A model generated the notes under the pieces. It was given only the letters and a program-made list of their open reading frames with translations. It made no database searches and was not told the origin of the DNA. Below are positions 17,761-25,338 of a stretch of 64,000 nucleotides of DNA, in pieces; the first letter of the stretch is position 1, and each line of letters starts with the position of its first letter. Both the position numbers and the translations under genes were made by a program. This DNA comes from Saccharopolyspora gloriosae (GTDB lineage Bacteria > Actinomycetota > Actinomycetes > Mycobacteriales > Pseudonocardiaceae), in the NCBI RefSeq assembly GCF_022828475.1, contig NZ_CP059557.1:3519470-3583469 (forward strand). The letters run 5' to 3'.

Positions 17761-18498
17761 TCAGTCGCCGCCCGGACCCGCGCGCAACGAACGAAACGTG
17801 CCCAGCAGGATGTGCGCGAGGTTGTAAACCACAAAATCCGCGTCCTCAACAGCACCCGCCTCAGCGCTGGACACGATGCTCATCACCGCCGACCCCGCCT
17901 CCCGAGCCCGCCGATGCACCTCGGCCTTCGCCCGCACCACAGCCGCATCCCCAGGCGGCACCCCCAGCGACACGGCCAGATCCGCCGGCCCCACCCACAC
18001 CGCATCAAGCCCGTCCACCGCCACGATCTCCGCGGCGTGCTCCACACCCGCCGCCGTCTCCACCATCGCGATCACCACCACGTCCGCAGCGGCACGCACA
18101 TGCTCCTGCGCAGTGACCGCGCCATAACGACCCGCCCTGCTGTAGGTCGCGAAACCACGCTCCCCGAACGGCGGATAATGCGCCGAACGCACCACCTCCA
18201 CCGCCTCCCGCGCCGACTCCACATGCGGCACCACGATCCCCTCAGCACCAAGATCGAGCACCCGCAGCACCTGATTCGCATCCGCCCGACCCACCCGCAC
18301 CAACACCGCAACACCGTGCGCCTGCGCCAACGCGATGTGCTGCTGCAACACCACCAGATCCGCCGGCCCGTGCTCGCAATCCACCAGCACGTAATCCAAC
18401 CCGGCGATCCCCGACAACTCCACCAGCATCTCCGCCGGCAACCGCACGATCCCGCCGCGCAACCGGGCACCCGAACGCAACTTCGCCTTCAGCTTCAT
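17761..18498 (-). CDS. HpcH/HpaI-type aldolase
   Basis: This 245-residue class II (metal-dependent) pyruvate-type aldolase shows the family signatures VLVDCEHGPAD (catalytic His), VLVRVGRAD (Arg), AMVETAAGVEHA (metal Glu) and VWVGPADLAVSLG (metal Asp). It should cleave a 4-hydroxy-2-oxoacid into pyruvate (or a similar keto acid) and an aldehyde. The ATG at 18498 overlaps the SDR stop by 4 bases (ATGA). It is the last gene of the five-gene operon, as expected for the cleavage step of a catabolic route. Confidence 0.88.
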   Translation of the reverse strand: MKLKAKLRSGARLRGGIVRLPAEMLVELSGIAGLDYVLVDCEHGPADLVVLQQHIALAQAHGVAVLVRVGRADANQVLRVLDLGAEGIVVPHVESAREAVEVVRSAHYPPFGERGFATYSRAGRYGAVTAQEHVRAAADVVVIAMVETAAGVEHAAEIVAVDGLDAVWVGPADLAVSLGVPPGDAAVVRAKAEVHRRAREAGSAVMSIVSSAEAGAVEDADFVVYNLAHILLGTFRSLRAGPGGD

Positions 18499-19256
18499 CG
18501 GCCCACCATCCCCGCGGACAGGTCGATGTCGGCGGCGCACAACCCCGGCATCGAAAGCATCGCCACCAACGCCGCACCCACCTCGTCCTCGGTCACCATC
18601 CGCCCCAACGCGGCCCGCGACACGAACTCGGCCTCCGCCCGCTCAACCGTCGTCCCGGCCCGCTCGGCCTCCAACCGGAAATTCCGCGCCATCCGCGGCC
18701 CCTCCACCGGACCCGGCGACAACGAATTCACCGCCACCCCGAGCGGACCGACCTCCGCCGCCAACGTCGTCGTCAACCCGAGCACCGCCATCTTCGACGC
18801 GCAATACGGCGAACGCCGAGCCAACGGACGCTTCCCCGACACCGAAGCCACGTTGACCACATCCCCGAAACCCCGCTCGATCATCGCGGGCAGCAGAACA
18901 CGACACATCAAATACGTACCGCGCACATTCGCCGCGAACACCTCATCCCACTCACCCGGCCCGACATCCACGAGCGGCGCCACCGGCCCAGCGACCCCCG
19001 CGTTGTTCACCAGAATCGACACCCGCTCGTCACCGAGCCGCTCGACGAGACCCGCCACCGAACCCGGAGCGGCCACATCACAGACCACCGCCGAACCCGC
19101 ACCGGGCAACCCCGCCACCGTCTCCTCCAACGACCCGAGCGTCCGGCCCACGGCGACCACCCGAACACCCTCCGCCGACAACGCCCGGCACATCGCCCGC
19201 CCCAGACCATTGCCACCGCCGGTCACCAACGCCGTACGCCCCGCCAACTCAGACAT
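18495..19256 (-). CDS. SDR-family oxidoreductase
   Basis: This 253-residue classical SDR has TGGGNGLG (cofactor loop), CDVAAPGSV, NNAGVAGP, the Ser of NVASVSG, YCASK (YxxxK) and a late LSPGPVEGPR. It probably oxidises a secondary alcohol with NAD(P). The ATG at 19256 overlaps the dehydrogenase stop by 8 bases and the 3' end overlaps the aldolase start, so it is translationally coupled on both sides. Confidence 0.9.
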   Translation of the reverse strand: MSELAGRTALVTGGGNGLGRAMCRALSAEGVRVVAVGRTLGSLEETVAGLPGAGSAVVCDVAAPGSVAGLVERLGDERVSILVNNAGVAGPVAPLVDVGPGEWDEVFAANVRGTYLMCRVLLPAMIERGFGDVVNVASVSGKRPLARRSPYCASKMAVLGLTTTLAAEVGPLGVAVNSLSPGPVEGPRMARNFRLEAERAGTTVERAEAEFVSRAALGRMVTEDEVGAALVAMLSMPGLCAADIDLSAGMVGR

Positions 19257-20550
19257 GATCGGCCCACTCCAAACCCGCGCCACCGAACTTCGCCGCCCGC
19301 ACATCACCAGAGCGGGCATGCCCCTCGAACAACTCGACCCGCGCCGCACGACCGCACACCTCACCCAGCCGCGCACTCGCCGCCGAATCCACCACCTCCT
19401 GGTACGTCACCGTCTTCAAGTACTTCCCGACCCACAGCCCACCCGTGTACCGCGCGGCACCCTTCGTCGGCAGCACGTGATTCGTCCCGATCACCTTGTC
19501 CCCGTAGGACACGCACGTGCCCTCACCCAGGAACAACGCCCCGTAGTTGCGCATCCGCTCCAACGCCAGCCGCGGCCGCTCCGTCAACACCTCCACGTGC
19601 TCACTGGCATAGGAGTCGGCCAACTCGAACGCCTCGTCCACCGACCCGACCACCACGACCTCACCGTGATCACGCCAAGCCGGACCCGCGAAATCGGCGG
19701 TCGGCATGCCCGGCAACAACTTCTCCACGTGCTCGACCACCTCCACCACCAACGCCCGCGACGTCGTGATCAGCACAGCAGGGGAGTCCGGACCGTGCTC
19801 AGCCTGCGACAACAGATCCACCGCCACCACGAACGGATCCGCATGCTCATCGGCGATCACCAAGATCTCCGTCGGCCCGGCGAACAAATCGATCCCGACC
19901 TCCCCGAACAACTGCCGCTTCGCCTCCGCCACATAAGCGTTGCCCGGCCCCGCCAGCAGATCCACCGAACCCACCGACTCCGTACCCGCCGCCATCGCCG
20001 CCACCGCCTGCACACCACCCAGCAGATGAATCTCATCCGCACCCGCCAAGTGCATCGCCGCGACCGTCGCCGCCGGAACCTCACCGCGAATCGGCGGCGT
20101 CGCCGCCACCACCCTCGGCACCCCCGCGACCTTCGCCGTCACGATCGTCATGTGCGCCGACGCCGTCAGCGGATACCGCCCACCCGGCACGTACGCACCC
20201 ACCGCATCGATCGGCACATGCCGATGCCCCAGCCGCACCCCCGGCAACGTCTCCACCTCCACGTCGCGCAGCGATTCCCGCTGATGCCCGGCGAACACGC
20301 GCACCTGCTCCTGCACGAACCGGATGTCGTCGAGCACCTGCCGCGGCACCGACGCGACGATCCGCTCGACCTCCTCCGGAGAAAGCCGGAACGACCCGGG
20401 ACTCCAACCGTCGAACCGCTCCGAGTACTCCCGCACCGCCACGTCACCACGAGCGCGGACGTCCTCGATGATCCCGCGCACCCGATCCCGCAGCTCGGAG
20501 TCGTCGGTGGCCGCCTTCTTCGGCGCCGGATGCTTCAACACTTCACGCAC
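19249..20550 (-). CDS. HisD-superfamily dehydrogenase, HpsN-like (second copy)
   Basis: This 433-residue protein is a distant paralogue of the enzyme at 14.4 kb. It keeps GAYVPGGRYPLTASAHMT, LAGPGNAYVAEAKRQLFG, GPTEILVIAD, LSQAEHG (zinc ligands) and YASEHVEV (catalytic Glu-His), plus GTNHVLPTKGAARYTGGL. It should oxidise a primary alcohol to a carboxylate in two NAD-dependent steps. The GTG at 20550 overlaps the hydrolase stop by 8 bases, which fixes the start. As third gene of the LacI-linked operon it is a dedicated catabolic enzyme; a role in histidine synthesis is unlikely. Confidence 0.86.
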   Translation of the reverse strand: MREVLKHPAPKKAATDDSELRDRVRGIIEDVRARGDVAVREYSERFDGWSPGSFRLSPEEVERIVASVPRQVLDDIRFVQEQVRVFAGHQRESLRDVEVETLPGVRLGHRHVPIDAVGAYVPGGRYPLTASAHMTIVTAKVAGVPRVVAATPPIRGEVPAATVAAMHLAGADEIHLLGGVQAVAAMAAGTESVGSVDLLAGPGNAYVAEAKRQLFGEVGIDLFAGPTEILVIADEHADPFVVAVDLLSQAEHGPDSPAVLITTSRALVVEVVEHVEKLLPGMPTADFAGPAWRDHGEVVVVGSVDEAFELADSYASEHVEVLTERPRLALERMRNYGALFLGEGTCVSYGDKVIGTNHVLPTKGAARYTGGLWVGKYLKTVTYQEVVDSAASARLGEVCGRAARVELFEGHARSGDVRAAKFGGAGLEWADHV

Positions 20551-21265
20551 AGTCGATCTCCTCGATCGTGGATGGGGGAGCGCACCGGCGAACGAGCCGG
20601 TTGACCAGCTCGGCGGTGCGCTCAGGAGCTTCAAGTGCAAGCAGGTGCCCCGCACCGGGCACCAGGTACAGCTCGGCGTCGGGCAACCCGGCCGCGATCT
20701 CGCGGTGGAACTCCGGCGGGCACAACGCGTCCTCGCCACCGGAGACCACCAACGCCGGAGCGGTGATCATGGGCAGCACCTCGCGCGCATCGGTGCGCGT
20801 GGCCTGCGCGGCGAGCTGGGCCACGAACCGCCGCGTACCCACGCGCGCGGCCATTTCCCGGAACGCCCCCGCCGCGACCGGCCGCTGCCGCGCGAACATG
20901 CTCGGCAGGATCTCCTCCACGACCTCGCAGAACTCACCCGCCCGCGCCCGCCGAGCCTGCCGCCACCACGCCTCGTGCTGATCCGGCCGCGGAGCGCCCG
21001 CGTTCGTCGACAACGCTGCGAACCCCGCCACCCGCTCCGGAGCCAGCCGCGCCACCTCGAACCCGACGATCGCACCCAAACTCAGCCCGACCAGCAGCAT
21101 CGGCCCGTCCACACAGGACAACACCTGCTCGGCCATGCCCGTGATGCTCGGCTCGCTCAACTCCGCGTGCACCACCGGCACATCCAGCGCGGACTCGACC
21201 CCGGCCCACAACCCGGCGTCGCAGAGCATGCCGGGCAGCAGCACCACCCGATCAGTCACGAGCAC
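20543..21265 (-). CDS. alpha/beta hydrolase
   Basis: This 240-residue protein has the alpha/beta hydrolase triad: Ser in the nucleophile elbow GLSLGA, Asp in SGGEDALCPP and His in VPGAGHLL; the early LLPGML forms the oxyanion side. It should hydrolyse an ester, lactone or C-C bond. GTG 21265 or 21259 are both possible starts and overlap the 3' end of the cupin gene, so it is coupled to it. Confidence 0.87.
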   Translation of the reverse strand: MLVTDRVVLLPGMLCDAGLWAGVESALDVPVVHAELSEPSITGMAEQVLSCVDGPMLLVGLSLGAIVGFEVARLAPERVAGFAALSTNAGAPRPDQHEAWWRQARRARAGEFCEVVEEILPSMFARQRPVAAGAFREMAARVGTRRFVAQLAAQATRTDAREVLPMITAPALVVSGGEDALCPPEFHREIAAGLPDAELYLVPGAGHLLALEAPERTAELVNRLVRRCAPPSTIEEIDCA

Positions 21266-22390
21266 GCGGCACGAGCGCGTACGGCGCCACGTAACCGTTG
21301 TGATCGATCGAGTACCCGGCGTCCGCAGCGGCCTTGACGACCTCCTCGTCCCAGTCCAGACGCACCCGCCCGTCCCCGGAATTGATCACCACGAGCTTGC
21401 CGGTCTCCGCGCCAACGTTGCGGATGCCGCGCCACGCGCCCGGCGGAACCGACAGCATGTCCCACTCACCGAGCTCCACCGTGACCGGATCGTGGTCGTT
21501 GAGCGTGACCTCCCAGCGACCTTCCTTCACCATCAGCACCTGCGTCTGCTCCACGCGGTGCCCGAGCATCCCGCGCCCGGCTCGGCGCGCAGCCACGCGA
21601 TGTTGTGCCCGTGCGGGTTGAAGATCCGCGGCTCCTGATCGAGGTCTTCGGTCATGCCGAACCCGACGACCAGCGCCAGCTCCGCGCCGCCACCGGTGAC
21701 CACCGAGTCCAGGAACGGCCGCGAGCACCACTCCAGGTCGTCCTGGGTCACCACCCGCCGCCGCATCTTCTCCGTGGAGAACGACCGCAGCCGCGCGAGA
21801 TCCGGCTGCGCCATCGGCCGCACCAGCTCCACGTCCTGCGGCGGTTCGTCGCCCGCGACGGTGTCGATGAGCCTGCCGTCCTCGGTCAGGTGCAGCCCGT
21901 ACCCGGCGGCCTCGCGCAGCACCGTGGGACCCCAGATGATGCCCCCGGTGTCGTCGTGCCCGAGCGAGGTGAACAACCAGCCGTCGTCCGGTCCGATGTT
22001 GGTGAACCCGCGGAAGATCCACGTCGGGATCGACGCGATGTCACCCTCCCGCAGCACCAGCTCGCCCTCTTCACCGTCGGAACCCCAGCGCAGCAGGAAC
22101 TCGCCGCGGAAGCACAGGAACACCTCGGCGGTGAAGTGCAGGTGCAGGTTGTTGACGACGCCGTTCGGCATCGCGGCCGCGCCGATGTTGTAGCCGTGCG
22201 GCTCGCGGAGGTTGATGACCTGCTTGGAGTTCTGCGACACCCCCGGCCCGATCATCGCGTAGTTCTCCTTGCGCTCCGAGCCCGGCGTGCGGCAGTCGAT
22301 GAACGCCTGGTCGCAGGACACGAAGTCGCTGCGCCGGATCGTCCTGCGCGTGATCTCCGCTTCGCCGACCCGTACCGGTACCTGCTGCAT
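21252..22390 (-). pseudogene. double-cupin protein, frameshifted
   Basis: First gene of the LacI-linked operon. The ATG at 22390 follows GGAGG by 7 bases. The protein would be about 379 residues with two cupin barrels: one at about 70-160 (NGVVNNLHLHFTAEVFLCF, LREGDIASIPTWIFRG) and one at about 255-350 (HRVEQTQVLMVKEGRWEVTL, LGEWDMLSVPPGAWRGI). The text runs in one frame to NIAWLRAEPG and continues in another at RGMLGHRVEQ; one base is missing near 21578-21586. A metal-dependent dioxygenase or isomerase role is possible but not assigned. The downstream genes overlap so tightly that a real frameshift could lower their translation. Confidence 0.78.
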
Positions 22391-22410
22391 CCGTGCACCT
22401 CCGCAATCGA

Positions 22411-22424
22411 TGACTACGTATGCA
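22411..22424 (-). promoter_or_regulatory. LacI-type operator, cupin operon/lacI gap
   Basis: TGACTACGTATGCA, centred on the CG dyad of TACGTA as in LacI-family operators, lies 21-34 bases before the cupin start codon. The same 14 bases occur before the GH13 gene. Confidence 0.7.
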
Positions 22425-22511
22425 TTACAGCACTGGGCCGAACCCCGGTCAACAACTCCCACAGCTGGCACCGATTCCGGAACCGTCCTGATCTCACACC
22501 CGGAAACCGAC

Positions 22512-22532
22512 TAGAATCCGTATACCGGGAGG
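22512..22532 (+). promoter_or_regulatory. -10 element and ribosome binding site of the lacI-type gene
   Basis: TAGAAT at 22512-22517 resembles a -10 box and GGGAGG at 22527-22532 is the ribosome binding site of the ATG at 22537. This implies a very short leader. No good -35 box is seen. Confidence 0.4.
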
Positions 22533-22536
22533 TCGA

Positions 22537-23556
22537 ATGTCGATCACGAGTCATGACGTCGCCAGGTTCGCCGGCGTGTCCCAAGCGACGGTCTCGCGCG
22601 CCCTGCGCGGAGACCCGCGGGTGTCCACCACCACCCAGGACCGCGTGCGCCGCGCCGCCGAAGCGCTCAACTACGTACCCAGCGAAGCCGGCCGCAGCCT
22701 CTCCACGCACACCACCCGCCGCATCGGCGTGCTCGTCAGCGACCTGGCGAACCCGTTCTACCCCTACCTCGTCGGCCCGCTGCACGACGAACTGGAACAA
22801 CGCGGCTACCGGATGATGCTGCTCACCGAACGCTCCGACGACGCCCTCGCCACCGAACGACTCCTCGACCACTCCATCGACGGCGCCGTGCTCACCACCG
22901 CCACCAGCGGATCCGCACTGCCCGACGCACTGCGCCGCAAACAGGTCCCGTTCGTGTTCCTCAACCGCGTCGACGGCCGCGACGGCGCCGATTCCGCCGT
23001 CGTCGACAACGAACGCGGCGGCCGAATGGTCGCCACCGAACTCACCGAACTCGGACACCGCAACATCGCCCTGCTCGGCGGCTCCACCGACACCAGCTCC
23101 GGCCGCGACCGCGAACACGGCTTCGTCGCAGGACTCGCCGACACCGGCATCGCCCTGCCCGCCAACCGAATCCGACGCGGACCCTACGACTTCAACACCG
23201 GCTACCACGGCCTCGCCGAACTCCTCGACGCCGACCCCGACCTGACCGCCCTGTTCTGCGGCAACGACGTCGTGGCCATCGGCGCCTACAACGCCGCACT
23301 GCGCGAAGGCCTCCGCATCCCCGACGACCTCACCCTGATCGGCTTCGACGACCTGCCGATGGCCTCCTGGGAAGCGTTCTCGCTCACCACGATCCGCTAC
23401 GACCTCCCGGAAATGGCCCGCACCGCGGCCCGCCTGCTCATCGAACGCCTCACCGGCGAAGCCACCGACTCCGCCCGCCGAATGGCCTTCGCCCCCGAAC
23501 TCGTCCGCCGCGGCACCCACGCACCACCCGCCCTACGCCGCGCCTGGCGCGTCTGA
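22537..23556 (+). CDS. LacI-family transcriptional regulator
   Basis: This 339-residue repressor has the LacI HTH at 4-25 (SHDVARFAGVSQATVSRAL), the hinge helix NYVPSEAGRSL, and a periplasmic-binding-type effector domain (RRIGVLVSDLANPFYPYLV to LTTIRYDL). It is divergent from the cupin operon. It is the natural candidate for binding the operators at 22411, 25111 and 27012, since those genes form a plausible pathway and no other LacI gene is nearby. Confidence 0.93.
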   Translation: MSITSHDVARFAGVSQATVSRALRGDPRVSTTTQDRVRRAAEALNYVPSEAGRSLSTHTTRRIGVLVSDLANPFYPYLVGPLHDELEQRGYRMMLLTERSDDALATERLLDHSIDGAVLTTATSGSALPDALRRKQVPFVFLNRVDGRDGADSAVVDNERGGRMVATELTELGHRNIALLGGSTDTSSGRDREHGFVAGLADTGIALPANRIRRGPYDFNTGYHGLAELLDADPDLTALFCGNDVVAIGAYNAALREGLRIPDDLTLIGFDDLPMASWEAFSLTTIRYDLPEMARTAARLLIERLTGEATDSARRMAFAPELVRRGTHAPPALRRAWRV

Positions 23557-23630
23557 CCCGCACCGGCGAACCAGGTGAATGCCCCTTCGCCCAGTGCGAC
23601 TCGTCGGGCCGTCCACCCGACACGGCCGGT

Positions 23631-23682
23631 GCGGTGAATGGCCCACACACCCGATCAGATCGGCAAATGAGCCATTCACCGC
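23631..23682. terminator. hairpin between lacI-type and MHS transporter genes
   Basis: GCGGTGAATGGC (23631-23642) pairs with GCCATTCACCGC (23671-23682); the loop holds a nested CCGAT/ATCGG stem. It serves two convergent genes. Confidence 0.6.
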
Positions 23683-23725
23683 AGCCAGTGCCGCCGACGA
23701 GATACGACTAGGCGGGGGAGAGGCA

Positions 23726-25072
23726 CTAGGCGAACTTGTCCGCGCCGAGTTCGCTTCGGTAGGTCTCCTTCATGAACACCGTGATCACGACCAACGCCAG
23801 CACCGCCGCCGCCGCGAGGTACACCCACACCGCGTAGATCGTGCCGAACCGGTTCACCAGCAGCGCCGCGATGAACGGCGTGACACCCATGAAGATCGAG
23901 AACGAGCTGTTGTACGCGATGGCGCTCGCGCTGAACCTGGTGCGCGTCGCGAACAACTCAGCCGAACACGTCGTCACGATCCCCGTCAGGAAGAACTCCG
24001 GGATGATGTAGACCAGCTGACTGCACACCGCCGAGGTGAAGCCGCCCTGCTCACCGATCGCGAACGCCAACGGCACCAGCGCGATGCACGCCACCGCACC
24101 ACTGATCAACATCGGCTTGCGCCCGATCCGATCCGAAAGCCTGCCCGCCACCGGCAGCAACGGCATCAGCACCGCCACCGAGATCAAGTTCGACACCAAC
24201 GCCTCCGACCTGGACAGCCCGAGCTCGCTGACCAGGTACTCCGGGTAGTAGGTGACCCACGTGTAGGACAAGATCGCCAGCATGATCGAGGCACCGCAGA
24301 ACACCAGGATCGGACGCCACTGCTCCCGCAACGCCTCCCGGATCGGCGCCTTCACGATGTTCGTGCCGCCCTCGGTCTCCCGCATGAACTCCGGGGTCTC
24401 CTCGATGCGACTGCGCAACCACAACCCGACCGCCGACAACGGCAGCACCGCCAAGAACGGAATCCGCCAACCCCACGACTCCAGCTGCGGCTGCTCGAAC
24501 GCCGCGCTCGTCAACGCCGCGACACCCGCACCGCACAGGATGCCGAGGAAGCAGCTGTTCGACGCGTACGACGTGTAGTAAGCGCGCTGGTTCGGCTTCG
24601 CCCACTCCACGATGAACGCCACCGCGCCCACGTACTCACCGCCCGAGATCATCCCCTGGAAGGTCCGGATCACCACGAGCAGCAACGGCGCCAGAAAACC
24701 GACCTGCTGATAAGTCGGCAGCGCCCCGATCAGCGCCGTGGACACGCCCATCATCACGATCGTCCACAGCAGAGCCTTCTTCCGGCCGACCCGGTCGCCC
24801 CAACGCCCCACCAAAGTCCCGCCGAGCGGCCGGAACACGCACGCCACCGCCAACACCGCGTACGTGCTCAACACCGCGGCCGCGCTGTCCCCGCCGGGGA
24901 AGAACGACGACGCCAACATCGGCGCCATGTATCCGTAAAGCCCGTAGTCGAACTGCTCGACGAAATTGCCGACGCCGCCCGCGTAGACCGCGCGGCGGAT
25001 CTTCTTCTTCGTCGCCTGCTCTTGCCCTGCGGAAAGAGGTGGGGCAGGGGAGTCCGGCATTCCGACAGACAT
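23726..25072 (-). CDS. MFS transporter, metabolite:H+ symporter (MHS) type
   Basis: This 448-residue carrier has 12 predicted membrane helices and the MHS/ProP/ShiA pattern: EQFDYGLYGYMAPM in TM1, the loop GRWGDRVGRKKAL between TM2 and TM3, QGMISGGEYVGA and SWGWRIPFL. MHS carriers import small carboxylates, betaines or shikimate-like acids with protons. GGAG lies 7 bases before the ATG at 25072. It carries the LacI-type operator in its promoter region, so it probably imports the substrate of the cupin operon or the aglycone released by the exported GH13 enzyme (inference). Confidence 0.9.
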   Translation of the reverse strand: MSVGMPDSPAPPLSAGQEQATKKKIRRAVYAGGVGNFVEQFDYGLYGYMAPMLASSFFPGGDSAAAVLSTYAVLAVACVFRPLGGTLVGRWGDRVGRKKALLWTIVMMGVSTALIGALPTYQQVGFLAPLLLVVIRTFQGMISGGEYVGAVAFIVEWAKPNQRAYYTSYASNSCFLGILCGAGVAALTSAAFEQPQLESWGWRIPFLAVLPLSAVGLWLRSRIEETPEFMRETEGGTNIVKAPIREALREQWRPILVFCGASIMLAILSYTWVTYYPEYLVSELGLSRSEALVSNLISVAVLMPLLPVAGRLSDRIGRKPMLISGAVACIALVPLAFAIGEQGGFTSAVCSQLVYIIPEFFLTGIVTTCSAELFATRTRFSASAIAYNSSFSIFMGVTPFIAALLVNRFGTIYAVWVYLAAAAVLALVVITVFMKETYRSELGADKFA

Positions 25073-25110
25073 GGGCATCTCCAGTGGTGGTCCCGACGCC
25101 GATCAACATC

Positions 25111-25126
25111 TATGCATACGTATGAA
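25111..25126 (-). promoter_or_regulatory. LacI-type operator of the MHS transporter
   Basis: On the minus strand the site reads TTCATACGTATGCATA; CATACGTATG is a perfect palindrome and the core TACGTATGCA matches the other two operators. It lies about 39-54 bases before the start codon. Confidence 0.68.
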
Positions 25127-25338
25127 GGTCGTCGGAGGCTAGCTCTCACCCCACGGAGCGTCAAGAACCCACCGCACCGAGCGGAAACCGCCCGCGCGCA
25201 CGACGAAGCGCCGCGCGGCCTGCACCGATGACGCTGCGCACGCGGATGCGCCGCCCCGGTGTCCGCACGAACTCATCGCTGCGGCGCACCAGGGCGGCGA
25301 AGTCCAACTGCGATCGGAGCCGCGAAGCCCCGCCGCCG

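Noticed and set aside
19249-20550. HisD for histidine biosynthesis
   Set aside because: No other his gene is near, two divergent copies exist, and this one is embedded between a hydrolase and an SDR in a LacI-type regulon.
17113-20604. Open plus-strand frame of about 1160 codons across the nitrilase and the minus-strand operon
   Set aside because: It runs antisense to four well-identified genes and through a terminator; its Arg/His/Pro composition is that of a shadow frame.
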